NCBI GenBank assembly: GCA_016648135.1
Contig: JADDOH010002097.1
Coordinates: 304,451-368,450, forward strand
Direction: 5' to 3'
From: Agrypnia vestita
Taxonomy: Eukaryota; Arthropoda; Insecta; Trichoptera; Phryganeidae
DNA length: 64,000 nucleotides
Shown piece by piece: positions 44,753-55,598 of this stretch; position 1 is the stretch's first letter; the number at the start of each line of letters is the position of its first letter. The notes beneath the pieces were generated by a model that worked only from the letters and a program-made list of their open reading frames with translations, did no database searches and was not told the DNA's origin. The translations under genes were made by a program, and so were the position numbers.

Positions 44753-45090
44753 CAAATTTATTAATCAATTGGAAAAGACATAAAGAAAAAATCAAATTAA
44801 CAAAAAAATGTTTAAGTTGCTACCGGGATTCGAACCTACGGACCTCGACTCTATCCGGGATGGCGCGTTATCCAATTTCACCACGGCAGCTTGGTAAATT
44901 AACGCAAATTATATGTAGACTCTTTTTAATTGATTAACACACCATTATTCTATTTTTAAAGCAATCCACTTTTTATATTGCTGCAGTGGAGGTTCGTAGG
45001 TTCGAATCCCGGTAGCAGCTAAAATATTTTTTCGTTAATTTAATTTTTTCTGTATGTCTTTTCTGATTGATAAATTTGTTAATAATTCAC
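44753..45090. repeat. tRNA-containing inverted repeat
   Basis: Both arms carry a tRNA-like 3' end (GTAGGTTCGAATCCCGGTAG) followed outward by TTTTTTCGTTAATTTAATTT-like and TATGTCTTTTCTGATTGATA-like sequence. The left arm is inverted. Central 120 bp include the tRNA-like 5' half of the left copy. Confidence 0.7.
44823..44895 (-). pseudogene. tRNA-like pseudogene
   Basis: On the minus strand the acceptor stem GCTGCCG/CGGTAGC pairs (one G-T), the D arm TGGTGAAATTGGATAACGC fits the A box, and GGTTCGAATCC fits the B box. The anticodon and T stems pair badly, so I cannot assign an amino acid. It is more likely a tRNA-derived repeat head than a working tRNA gene. Confidence 0.5.
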
Positions 45091-45099
45091 AGAACTTTG

Positions 45100-45720
45100 T
45101 TATAATATTCCAGTTTTACAATAACAGTGTGTTTTCTTTAATATATATTTAAAAAACTAATTTAAAATAGTAAAAGTATATTATTTCCAACATTTTACTC
45201 CCTTTCTTCTTTTAATTTACACAAAACGAAACATTGTACTACATTTTGCACACGTTGAGTTTTTGTGTCACTACTATAATTTTAAGAGCAGCAGTCTTTC
45301 TCATCACCAAGTGTAATTAATTAACTGCAATTAATTCTTTTTCTCTCTTATGTGCTTCTTTTTCAAGATTCTTTTTTTCATTTTGCTCTTAATAAGAGTA
45401 ATCGTGATCATGGAACTGCGTTTAATTATTGTGGACGACAGCATGGGCAATTTGAAGCAGATTCTAGCAGTAGCATCATTTTTTTTTTCTTTTTTTTCTA
45501 ACATCAAGTTTTATCTAGGTCGGTCCGTTGTGTTTGTGATCTTTTACGAGATCTGCTTCTTTTTATCCTTCACTGGATCACTAATTTTTCTACAGTATCC
45601 CCATATCTAGTATAGTCGCCAAAATATCTGAGGATTCGAAGCCGTACAGACGATGCTCGATGCTCAATTATAGAGGAATTAAAATTCTCTTACAATTAGG
45701 CATTCGTAGAGCGTCCTTCA
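45100..45720. other. Unassigned stretch
   Basis: Frame 45350-45610 is hydrophobic low-complexity sequence; no family recognised. Confidence 0.4.
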
Positions 45721-45724
45721 TCGT

Positions 45725-45945
45725 TTTGTTATAAATATATTTTAACAGATTGTTAGTTTACTTAGTTAAAACCACTACCAGATTTTAGGTCTACCGGTTT
45801 CGAGACGTACCCGTATCTACGTCAGGACCAACACTACACTACTATATCACAACACTATACACCCCAACCATAGTATTGTTAAACTATCACCAATATTGAT
45901 CACATGCGTGTTAATCTTGTCAGAGACAAGCATGCAACCCTACAG
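45725..45945 (-). repeat. Penelope-type pLTR-like repeat, copy 3
   Basis: The inverted counterpart of copies 1 and 2. Its hammerhead (45789-45830, minus) reads CTGACGT, losing A9, with helix II ATACG/CGTCT partly broken; GAAAC, ACCGGT and the GTA/GACC site are retained. Confidence 0.75.
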
Positions 45946-45950
45946 ATCAT

Positions 45951-46352
45951 TCAGGAATCTAACGTAAATATATTTTGACTATTATAAACTAATGAATGTG
46001 GAAGCTGTATTGGGATGAGTATTTTACGCCAATTGTTTATATTAAGAGTCAACGAACTCTTTCGAAATGATTCCTTGTTTATATTATCTCGTGGTTCATT
46101 GACAGAAGATATTCTTTGTTCTCTTTGTCTTAAACAAATTGTCGTCAACTCTTTGCACTCTTTGTCTCCATTGTTAGAAAAATAGTATAAAATCAATGGA
46201 GCCCTTTGGAAAAGCGTCATTATTATTTTTAATCCTGTATCGTCCATGTCAGTCTGTTTAAACTGTAAAATAAACATCATCATCACTTTATTGTTTGTAT
46301 TTGGTGAAATTAACTTTAAATTGAGTTTTCTTAACCTGACGGGAAAATTCAA
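45951..46352 (-). other. Unidentified 133-codon open frame
   Basis: The longest unexplained frame in the window. It starts MNFPVRLRKLNLKLISPNTN and includes CKELTTICLRQREQRISSVN. No signal peptide, membrane helix or motif I know. It ends just upstream, in the same orientation, of a pLTR-like repeat, so it may be decayed retroelement coding sequence; it may also be chance. I give it no function. Confidence 0.25.
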
Positions 46353-46359
46353 TTCACTT

Positions 46360-47180
46360 TAAAAGAAAACCACATGGAACGCTCACTACGAATGACAGTG
46401 AAGTTGAAAACGTAACTCACGTTCAGATAAAATGTCTTTGGAGGGTAATAGTTTTCTCAGAGTCTATGTTCCAGTACCGAAGAGAAATATTGAGAAGACA
46501 ATGGTCGTGACTAGTCTCATTCTTGTTTTCCTGGTTTGAGTCTAAGGTGACAATCATGCCATAACAAATCATCCGTATAAGTTTTGCGTCGTGGTAGTAT
46601 GGTAAGATGGGCACAAGGCGGCATCTATGGAAGGGAAAGCCAATCTTGCGCCCGATGCTGCTCAGAGCGCCGAGAGGAGTGTGTGAAATGTATCGAATTC
46701 AGTACGTGTAACATAAAAAAGATGATGGAAATAGGTCTGAACGAAATGCTAGAAAAGAAAAAAAATATTTTAGTTATTTGGTGGTTCAATTCAAAAGCTT
46801 TTATTCAATGAAGTTGAAATCCATTCATCTTTTATTAAGGCGGTAGGTGGCGAGAAAGCTAATCATAGATACAAAGCAAAGAGAAGGTAACTAATAACAA
46901 CATAACAATAGAAAATTTGCTTCGCTGTTCAAATTGCCTGGGAATGTTACAATGCTTTATATAGATTCTTAATGTATATGTGAAGATATCAAAGGTGTAT
47001 AAATATCAAGAATATATAAAATATTTTTGACATAACCGCTACACATGTGATAACGTGTTGTTTTCTTTTAATATCAGATAAATTATATTCGATATAAAAT
47101 AAAAATTTGCTGAAATTACTAAAAAAACCAGCTGAGATAATACGAACGAGGATTAAACGCAAATGAATTGTCAAAATTAA
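46360..47180. other. Unassigned stretch
   Basis: No supported gene. Frame 46584-46811 has a cysteine-rich start but no recognised domain. Confidence 0.4.
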
Positions 47181-47185
47181 CTTAA

Positions 47186-48076
47186 GGGGGGGGTAAGGTT
47201 TTTAACTTTTTTTTTTGCATTTTATTTTTAATTTTTTAAATGAATGTATAACATCGCAAGAATATTGTGTCAAAATTTCAAGTCAATCGGAGCAAAATTG
47301 ACGAAATTATGAACATTTGAGCGATACTCGGACTGATTTTCTATACCTGCTCGGGCAGCTAAGAGACGCGCTCACCTGAGGACTACCGGACGTGCTATTG
47401 TATTGGAAGAGTTTTGCGTAGACAATTACAAAAAAATGCTGATGATGAAAGCTCTTTGCTGTGTGAAAATGGCATCGACGATTATGTGTTGAGTTTTATT
47501 TTGAATTTTACAGTGTGCAAAACTTTAAAGCGTTTTCCCCACATCTCACGTTTTCAAAGTCGGTGTCCATCATAACTTCAAAACTACTGCACCAATCCTT
47601 TTAAAATTTTGAACACTATTTTTGTACATAATTTAAGAGGTAACGCTGGAGACTTTTTTTCAAATATGTTATTAATTTATATTTTTTAATAACAAATTAG
47701 TCGATATTTTTCTCAAAAAATCGCGTTTTTCTCTTCAAAGTGTTCCAAAAAATTGAAAAATTGAAATTTCAAAAAACCCTCCCAGCCTTACATGAAAAAA
47801 CCAATTATCTAACGAATGAACTTTGATTTTTTGATTTCAGATGATCTAGCACCAAGTTATGATGGACACCGCAATTCAACTTTCTTCCGAGACACGTCCG
47901 AATAATTGCTGCCATTGCCGTATTTTTTAATATTTCTTCTTGAAAATTTTACACAATATTTTACAAATGTCATACTTTAATGTACTATTGGTTTTAATAA
48001 AGAGATTTTAACTGTGTCGTCACAAAAAAATCACAAAAACTTGACTTTTTTTGTACGAATTAACCTTACCCCCCCC
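47186..48076. mobile_element. TTAA-flanked element with G8/C8 tips, 891 bp
   Basis: Inverted ends GGGGGGGGTAAGGTTTTTAA-like and TTAACCTTACCCCCCCC, flanked by TTAA at 47182-47185 and 48077-48080. The TTAA target is that of piggyBac-type transposases, although the G-run tip is unlike the usual CCC(T/C)T. No transposase frame. Confidence 0.65.
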
Positions 48077-48261
48077 TTAAATGTGATGTACCTAGTTCTA
48101 ATTTTAGTCATGTTAATATTAGAACAAGAGTTTTTAATTACAAACGCAATGTATAAATTCAAAAAATGTATCTTTCTGAGATCTCTATTTATCAGGCCAT
48201 TGAGCGAATAAAAATTAACAAATTTATTGTTTCAGAGGTGAGTTGAACTCCATAATCACAT

Positions 48262-48672
48262 ATATGTAAATAAAAAGAATTGTTTTTTAAGTTCTATATT
48301 TTTAATTTTCTGAGCAGCAGATAGCATTATTTTTAAATTTCCCGCGTTGGAAAAGAAAATTATCATTAGTGAACAAACATAATTTGTTACCAAGAATATC
48401 ACATTTATATCAAGTCGTAAACCTATCCTCATCCTTATATGTATTACTTGTCATTAGTGCTTGAACAGAATTGTTTCTTAGAATCGTGTAGAAATCCAAG
48501 AACCTTAATTAATTCTTAAAATTATATATCATCGCTTTCTAATACTTAAAATATATATAAAAGTTGTTGAATGTAAATTATTTAGATTGATATTGCCCTC
48601 ATAAGGCGAAACGCATCTCAGAAAATTAAAAAGATAGAACTTAAAAAACAATTATTTTTATTTACACATGTG
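48262..48672. repeat. Fold-back repeat with degraded pLTR motif
   Basis: Arms of about 55 bp: ATGTAAATAAAAAGAATTGT...AGTTCTATATTTTTAATTTTC with the complement at 48618-48668. CTCATAAGGCGAAACGCATC (48599-48618) looks like a decayed CTGATGA-helix-GAAAC core. Confidence 0.65.
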
Positions 48673-48739
48673 TAAAAAGTACCAGTTTTAATGAAAACTG
48701 AAAATGCAGTATTTAATTACACACGAAAATACAACTAAC

Positions 48740-49062
48740 AATTATAATTTATAGAATTAAACTTTGTTTACACCACTTTTTTTATTATTGAAAAAATTCA
48801 ACATGTTTCGAAGCCAATGGCTTCTTCATCAGGATAACAAAAATAAAAATTTAAAAATCGAAGTATAGGTAATCAAAATATTAAAAAGTTATATATGGAA
48901 AATGAATAATATAAAGTACCTACTTAACATGAAAATAAATTTAAAAGATAACTATTTGCAAAAAGGATCTGATTATTTATAACATTCAATTTACTATAAA
49001 TTATAATTATAATGTCACCACAAAATAATTTTGCTGTGTTTGAAGAAGAAACAACTAACAAT
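48740..49062 (-). repeat. Penelope-type pLTR-like repeat with hammerhead
   Basis: Shares CTTTGTTTACACCACTTTTT, TTCAACATGTTTCGAAGCC and AAAATCGAAGTATAGG with 12525-12812; its right part (AAAGGATCTGATTATTTATA) matches the insert in Harbinger copy B. Confidence 0.65.
48791..48836 (-). ncRNA. Hammerhead motif, intact core
   Basis: Minus strand: CTGATGA 48832-48826; extra A; helix II GAAGCC/GGCTTC with a 3-base ATT loop; GAAAC; palindromic helix III ACATGT; GTT site, then GAAT. Helix I is weak (TATC against GAAT). It lies in the same sense as Syt1 transcription. Confidence 0.55.
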
Positions 49063-49094
49063 GTTAGTTAGGTTAGTACAAAACTACTTACGGG

Positions 49095-49145
49095 AATATT
49101 TATTCTACCGGATTGCCCATCTCTTCGTCAGGACAACCACTAAAT
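49095..49145 (-). repeat. Decayed pLTR-like hammerhead fragment
   Basis: Minus strand CCTGACGAAGAGATGGGCAA then CCGGTAGAATAAATATTCCC resembles the copy at 34817-34858 with the GTCTCGAAA part lost. Confidence 0.4.
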
Positions 49146-49149
49146 GCAA

Positions 49150-49520
49150 CTTTTCAGTACTGCTGGAATGCAACTTGCAATGCAATCTTTCTGTACTGTT
49201 AAAATCTAAAATACCAATATTGAAAAATACGACACACCCTAATGTACAGGCTTGACAAATTTCTATGTGGTTATTTTTAGCGTGTAGATATGACGTCCCA
49301 AGCGTAGGTTCGCTCCGTACAAAGACGCAGAGGGCTGGTATAAATAGGAAGCTGCTCATTGGCTGCTTGCGTAGGATATCCGCCGCAGACTAGGGGGAGG
49401 CGTCGAAGTCCGAGACGGCGCCGGTGTCAACCCGCTGTCCTCCTCACGTAATATTATTCTCTATAACATCAACCACCACCTAGTGGTCTACAATATACTT
49501 TGTCTAATCTCGCTAGTAGT
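49150..49520. other. Unassigned stretch
   Basis: TTTCAGTACTGCTGGAATGC / TTTCTGTACTGTTAAAATC is a weak internal duplication. GC-richer at 49380-49450 without recognised features. Confidence 0.4.
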
Positions 49521-49527
49521 GTTAAAG

Positions 49528-49863
49528 AACTAACCCATAAAAACCAAGTTTTTATTATACTCCCTTTCTCATTCACAGGTTGAAACAGGTTTCACGCTTA
49601 CTCCATGCGTCGGGCTCTAGTCGGGCGACGCCACGAAAGGGAGTAATAAAAACCGTTAAAATTTCGAAAAATCCAAAATTATACTACAATAATTATAAAA
49701 TTTTAAATGAAAATTTGTTTCATCATTTTTGTCGTCGTCATGAGTCTACCTACAAAGTTTCAGCTCTGATGGATCACGGGAAAAGGGTTAAAAATTGATC
49801 CAAAGTTTTTTTGGCAGAGAAGCGACAAGCAGACGCTACGAGTTAAAAGAAAGGGAGTAAAAA
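49528..49863. repeat. 480-bp interspersed repeat, copy 2 (internally deleted)
   Basis: Starts ACTAACCCATAAAAACCAAG and ends ACGAGTTAAAAGAAAGGGAG; lacks about 130 bp including the GGGGGGCACGGCGTC block. Confidence 0.75.
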
Positions 49864-50074
49864 ATGTCAACCAGGCGACGAATGAGCAAGACCGATATGT
49901 GAGCTTTTTCTCAAGGAACGATCCTGGGTAAGCGGTGTGTATCATTCACTAGTCATGCTGCTAAGTAGAAACTATTAGTTTATAAATATATTATGAAGCC
50001 GTTCAACATTCTGTTGTGTGCGGTGTTGACTCTGGTAGATACATAGAAGGGGAGTTCGAATGTAAAAAAAACTA

Positions 50075-50470
50075 ACTATCACGCCGTTTCTCCGCAAGGT
50101 TAGGCTGAGAGGATAGAATGCCTCATTCTAGGCACATCACTTTTGCTTTTGCTACATTCATACATCTTCTCATTCATGCTCTACGGTTGTTGTGGCTTTT
50201 AACATGGTCATCCTCCAATATTAATATTTGACAGTGCCTGGTCTTTCGCGGATGCCCTCTGTCCCCGCTGCTTTCAAAACTCGCCTCATGTATTTTCTTA
50301 ACCATCTTTTCCTCGTTCATACGTTCCTCATGACCAAACCATTTCATCGATTTTTTCTTTATTGTATCAACCACCAACAGTCAGCATTACATTAATTCAT
50401 TCCTCACTCATCCACATTAGCGCCTGAGTGCGTATTTCCACCGCATTCAGTCTACTTTCATTCCTCCACT
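50075..50470 (-). pseudogene. RTE/craft-like LINE 3' end, minus strand
   Basis: Minus frame 50377-50174: MVVDTIKKKSMKWFGHEERM then NEEKMVKKIHEASFESSGDR, followed after shifts by the CMNVAKAKVMCLE-type end. It matches 28260-28540. The 3' side has GTTAG-like sequence near 50070. 5'-truncated at about 50470. Confidence 0.75.
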
Positions 50471-50649
50471 TCTATACACAAGAGTTGGCACTAGAACGCC
50501 GTGCCAGTCTTGCATCTTTTGACAGATTATTATTGGCCAAAACTGCATTTAGAGCGCCATTTATTTTATTTTCCGCCGTAACTCTCCTTCCGATATTCGT
50601 TACATTACAAAAAATTAAATAAATCAATGGTTCGATAGATTTTTTTATG

Positions 50650-50878
50650 CGCTACCTATATTCTGGAAGAAACCCATACACATCAAAATACGCCAGAAGT
50701 TTCTAGAAGTCGAAAGGTTTTAAATGATGCAGAAGAAGCGCTGCTCACACAGTCGGTTTTTGACAAGAGAAATGAGACCAAAGAAAGCGAATTAAGAAAC
50801 AACAAGCGACCAGCGGCAATAAATAAAGAAATACTCACCAAACGGAACCAAAGAAAAGAACAAAAGTTTGTAACCTGA
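50650..50878 (+). other. Unidentified hydrophilic open frame
   Basis: ILEETHTHQNTPEVSRSRKV, LNDAEEALLTQSVFDKRNET and so on to KEQKFVT then a stop; no start codon, about 72 codons, rich in charged residues. It could be an exon or a transposon piece. No motif recognised. Confidence 0.2.
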
Positions 50879-51099
50879 ACTAATATGCAACATTTATATT
50901 GTAAATCAATGTACATCGAAATGAACTGTGATTAATCTATTATTATTACCTTGTGTCTTTCTTGCTCGCTTTTCAAAAGCTATACTGCAACCCTATGTAT
51001 TTCGCGACACATAATGAACACCGGAAGATTCCATGCGAAGATTCGGAGTTTTTTCTCGCATATCTTCATCCTTTTTAAATTGATGATCACTATCACAAC

Positions 51100-51580
51100 T
51101 AGGGAATGCAATCCCCAGTCGGGATTGCCCTTTCGGGATCCCTCGAGATTAGAATTTCCAATCCCGCGGGATCCCGAATACTTTTTTTGTTTTATAGAGC
51201 TGAATAGCAATTGACGACAACACCTTGCATTTTTATATTAGCATATTTTATAAAATATTCATTATTAATCATTGTTTTCAAGTTTTTGTAGGCGTTTTTA
51301 CAAGCATCAATCAGTCAATGTAGTAGAGTTAGTAGTAGTTTTTATTACTACCTATGTTAAGATAAAAAAATACAGCATATTATTCAAAGCTACTTTCATT
51401 ATTTGAATGTGACATGAACATAAGTTTCAAGTACTTACTAAAAGCTCTATAGACATATACACAAGTAAACATACAAAACATAAAAAATGTTGATCGATCC
51501 CGATAATCCCGATAATCTTGTCCAATTTTTCGGTTCGGGATTGATCTCGTAAAATGCCTCGAGATCTCGCGGGATCCCTA
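51100..51580. mobile_element. hAT-like MITE with TAGGGATCCC ends, 481 bp
   Basis: Ends TAGGGAATGCAATCCC and complement of TAGGGATCCCGCGAGATC, with many CGGGATCCC/ATCTCGAGG sub-terminal motifs on both sides. Flanks ATCACAAC (51092-51099) and ATTACAAC (51581-51588) are an 8-bp duplication with one mismatch. Confidence 0.8.
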
Positions 51581-51589
51581 ATTACAACT

Positions 51590-52480
51590 AACTCCAGACT
51601 CCAACTAACGCCAAAAGTCCTTCTATTAATTAAGATTGTCGAAATCGAAAAGATCGGTGCTGGCTGCCAATAAAATAATTTAACGGTTATATCTTAATGG
51701 GCGTGTTGATTTAAAAACGCGCGCAGTTACCACCAAGTACTGGAATCTACGTTAAATAAGGGTGGAGGAACGTAATTGGATAGCCAGGCGACTGAATCCT
51801 ACGGGGGTTGACTACATCCTGTGCGCCCGCTCACATCCAAGGAGATATTATAATTTCTCTCCCTCTTTCGCACTCAAACTCATGTTCTTTTATGTGCGAG
51901 TATACCTGTAGATACTCGAATACCTTGGCACGCCATTCTTCCAAATGAATTGCTTAATAAATCGGCTAAATCCAAGATAATGGTCCCATTGCATATACAA
52001 CGAAAATGGGTATTTTACTATATTATTGAATGTGCTAATAACAAAATGAAAGATAATTTACGTTTAAATAGTAAGTATTAAATAAGATATTACACTTTAA
52101 AGTTCCGAAAAATGCACTGCATATTTTGACATTTCATAGGCAATATATGAGGTTCGGTTATTATCTAGCTTTGGTTAGGTTAGGTTATTAGGTTTGGTTT
52201 GTTTAATTTAGATAACGATTATTTTAGTTAGATTAAATTAACAGGACGTTAAATTACATAGTGAAATACTTATTTTCATTGTGTGAACAACGGGACCATC
52301 ATTTTGGATTATTCCAATAAATCTGTCTTGCAATGGTGAATGTATATAGATAAACAATACATATAGTTATACGTATATTTTATCATTTTGCTACTGTTTA
52401 ATAATTAAGTAATGAAATACTAGAGGCATCTATGATGTATAACGCACATCTTTTATAACGTAGATGGCGTTGACTTTTTT
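51590..52480. other. Unassigned stretch
   Basis: No gene or repeat recognised. Confidence 0.45.
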
Positions 52481-52700
52481 TTTATTTATTTATGAAATTA
52501 GGGGTATACAAGTGTGGTGTTTTTAGGTCGGCCACCCTGACCCAGAAGGGGAAGGGGGGCCCAGCATGTAAGGAGTTGCGCGCACGGGCGCGCTCTCTTC
52601 TTCTTCCTGTTAACACGTGGTTTAAGATCGCGGTAGCTAGGGTCGGTCGCCCACAGTATTTAATAGTAAATTATAAAAATTTATAAAAATAAAACAAGGA
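52481..52700. repeat. Probable repeat end, GC-rich
   Basis: (TTTA)n at 52479-52492 abuts a GC-rich block (GACCCAGAAGGGGAAGGGGG, GCGCGCACGGGCGCGC). This looks like a reversed retroelement tail, but I cannot name the family. Confidence 0.3.
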
Positions 52701-52807
52701 CAGTAATTACTACCGCCTGTTCTTTTCATTGGATAAAACCTAGTATTCCCAAAGCTGGAATTCATCACAAAAAGCAAAGTAAGCAATATCCAAAAAATGA
52801 AAAAAAA

Positions 52808-53277
52808 ACTAACACATTAAACCCAGGTTTTTATTATACTCCCTTTCTCATTTGTATTGTTTCCAATTTGATATACTATCAACATATTCCTCTTGCTTTA
52901 AGTCCATGTGGAAAATCTAAACCGTGTATATTATTATCCTTAAAACTTATAGAATATTGAAAACGTAATAATTGGTATAGGGGGGCACGGCGTCGGCGAA
53001 ACCGTTTGATCGGACCCATGGCTCGAGTCAGACTAGTTGAAACAAGTTTTGCGCCTTCTCCACGCGTCGGGCTCCTTTCTCATTTGTTGGTATTTGATGA
53101 AAAAATCTTTAAAATTTCGAAAAATCCAAATTTATACTATAATTATTATATATATATTTTTATCGTCGTCACGAGACTGCCTGCAAAGTTTCAGCTCGAT
53201 TGAATCACGAGAAAAATCGATTCAAAGTTTTTTCGGCAGACAAACAGACGCTACGAGTTAAAAGAAAGGGAGTAAAA
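52808..53277. repeat. 480-bp interspersed repeat, copy 3
   Basis: Same order as copy 1 including GGGGGGCACGGCGTCGGCGA and GACCCATGGCTCGAGTCAGA; ends ACGAGTTAAAAGAAAGGGAG. Confidence 0.8.
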
Positions 53278-53279
53278 AT

Positions 53280-54150
53280 GTTTATTTTATTTATTTGTTT
53301 GGTAATATTAACAGATATGAGAAAATGATATGTATAAATTAATGTATAATGAACTTATTAACTTATATTCTAACATATTTCACATAAAAAATAATTTTGA
53401 AGTAATACATGATAATAATATACGTAAATTAAAATAAGAGACATAAGTACGTAGTACCTAACAGTAGAGAATGAAACATAATAAATTAAATAACAATATT
53501 AAATATAACATATTGCGTAAGTCTAACTTTACATCTTGCAACGTAGCATTGAATCTATATTTAATTATTAATCAAGTATTAATTCAATGCTGCGACGCAG
53601 AATTGTGTGATAGACACGTGATAGATGTCAATATCGGTAAACAAATCGTTGTAGGCTCGGCACATTCCCACTATGGGTGAGCGTAATTCGGAGTTGGTAC
53701 GAGTAACAGGATTACTATTACCGAGGATTACTATTCAGAATGTACTAAATACAAGATTTTGTGAATAGGAAATATAGCTCTATCCCTACCAAAATCCTTT
53801 ATAAAATCTTTCCAAATCACTGATAAAATAAAATGCGGCAATATTCAATTCAATCAATCAACCCCCTAGCATGTGTCACGTGACAAAATGGCCGCTTCAT
53901 ACTAACGACACTATTATCCAATTATGTAAATAGCAAAAGCAGTAATGTCTACTATTACTACTACTATGTAGAAAATACAGCAATATCCATATTTTAAAGT
54001 TAAATATTTATTTATGTACGTATGCAAATGTAAAGCTGAGGTGAATAATTATTTTTAAAAGCTTATTTCTAATACGATGTGGGTTTCAAAGAAATTTCCT
54101 AGAGTAGATAGAGTTTTTTTTGTATTTATCTCAGTTACACTTCAGCGGAA
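53280..54150. other. Unassigned stretch, perhaps starting with a reversed LINE tail
   Basis: TTTATTTTATTTATTTG at 53281-53298 could be a reversed tail. Inverted AACGTAGCATTGAAT (53540) and ATTCAATGCTGCGAC (53581) form a weak hairpin. No gene recognised. Confidence 0.35.
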
Positions 54151-54354
54151 TATTGCTGCCTTTGCTTTTATACCCCAAATTTGTGTAAATTTTGAGTGGA
54201 TGACATTAAATTAAATATACCTTTTTATTGAGGTGACGAGGTGGAGTTTTCCACAGAAGGTAGGAGAGTGCCTCTATTTCTTTCAAGTTCCTAAACAGTA
54301 GCTGTGCAAAATTAGAAGTGCGTGGCATTCAATCAAACATAATAAATTCGTTTT

Positions 54355-54540
54355 TAGTCCGTCTGTCTGTCTATCTGTTCGTCCGTAACTTCGTGTAACG
54401 TCTGTAATTTTGTTCGAATTCACGGCTAAAAAAACAAATGAAACGGCCGTGGACCGCCAAAAAGATAGTATAAATATATACTACAGCTTAGCAAAGCCGC
54501 GAACCAATGTTTCGTCATTTTTGACGGGTTACGGCTAGTA
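54355..54540 (-). repeat. tRNA-derived SINE, copy 2 (head lost)
   Basis: Plus strand reads TCTGTCTGTCTATCTGTTCG, CCGTAACTTCGTGTAACG, TTTTGTTCGAATTCACGGC, the complement of the SINE body, then CGCGAACCAATGTTTCGTC. The tRNA-like part is mostly deleted. Confidence 0.6.
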
Positions 54541-54674
54541 TAAAATAATGCACACGTATATCTAGGTAAGTGGAATTGCTTGGAAGAGGGATTTGTGTCT
54601 ATAGGATATAAAAAAATAAATGTTCTAAATTTGGAACAGATGGCATTCAGTATATTGGTTATACAATAAACATC

Positions 54675-54850
54675 TACAGGGTTATTTGTAAAACATTAAC
54701 AACCTCGCAGGACTATATTACTGCTTTGATTATGAGTCGAAAATGTTCAAGCTATTACGACCTAATATCAATAGTTATGGAGATATGCGACATCAAAGTT
54801 TGAATTTTTTTTTCAATATTTCTGACTTATTTTTTGTAAAACGTTGGACT
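54675..54850. repeat. Fold-back MITE, left half with GGGTTATTTG tip
   Basis: ACAGGGTTATTTGTAAAACA then GAGTCGAAAATGTTCAAGC and TTTCTGACTTATTTTTTGTA. It ends abruptly at 54850; complements the right half type seen at 25425-25685. Confidence 0.65.
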
Positions 54851-54859
54851 ATTAATAAC

Positions 54860-55430
54860 CAGTGGCCAGTGTGAGAGAGGATAGTGTCTATGTTTTGCCA
54901 AGGATCCTAAAAAGTAACTGTGCGTAATTTTATATGGACAGCATACAAAATAAAACAACCCCTCCTCTCGATATATTTATATCGTGGTGGGGGGGTGATG
55001 GGGGGGTGGCTAGAGGGGGCGGGGGTGGTATCTAAGTTTTGCGGAGTGACTGAAGGAGTAACTATGAAAATTTTGCTTGTCATCGGTTAAAGCGTATAGG
55101 AATGTATAGAGAAAACACACACACATTGAGTTTAATGAATATAATATACTCGTGTATACAGAGTGTAACAGAGTATGTCCACAATACTTTACAGATAGAT
55201 TACTCCCTAAATCAATATATATATATTTAAAAAGAAAACCATGTTTCCCTACCCGCCAAGTTTTCTCCACAACCAACCACAACCACCTACCAGTGGTTGT
55301 GGTGTAGATAGCCCTTGGTGTCACATCAAAAATATGCGAGTTTGGTGGGGGTGGCTGTGCGTGGGTGGGAGTGGGTGACGAAAATGTGCTTTCTAGCACA
55401 TTGTTTTGTTATCGGATGGCCGCAAATGCT
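54860..55430. other. Unassigned, G/C-skewed tracts
   Basis: G-runs at 54986-55035 and GGTTGTGG/CCACAACC inverted motifs at 55264-55305. 55150-55200 carries a GAGTGTAACAGAGTATGTCC MITE-tip fragment. No gene seen. Confidence 0.4.
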
Positions 55431-55500
55431 TCAGAATGTTTCAAAATAGGCGCGCCGACTGTGTCGGTGAGTCTAGAAGGTTGCGGAAAAACCTGCTCTA

Positions 55501-55554
55501 GAAAGTTCTGGAAGGAGAAGGTTCTAGAAAATTCCCGAAAGTTCTATAAGGTTC
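55501..55554. promoter_or_regulatory. Heat-shock-element array 1
   Basis: GAA/TTC pentamers with exact 5-bp spacing: GAA 55501, TTC 55506, GAA 55511; then GAA 55517, TTC 55522, GAA 55527, TTC 55532, GAA 55537, TTC 55542, and TTC again in phase at 55552. Six contiguous perfect units exceed the three needed for an HSF trimer. Binding is inferred from the motif. Confidence 0.75.
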
Positions 55555-55598
55555 TAAACTGAGTTGCGGAATATGTCAGTGTGTCTTGAAAGTTTCTT

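Noticed and set aside
44823..44895. Functional tRNA gene
   Set aside because: Acceptor stem, A box and B box are good, but the anticodon and T stems do not pair and no anticodon can be assigned.
50695..50720. Single GAAnnTTCnnGAA heat-shock-like site
   Set aside because: Three perfect units occur but isolated, without duplication or context; could be chance in 64 kb.
55361..55562. 65-codon frame across the heat-shock-element array
   Set aside because: The codons are dictated by the GAA/TTC repeat pattern; no start context or family.
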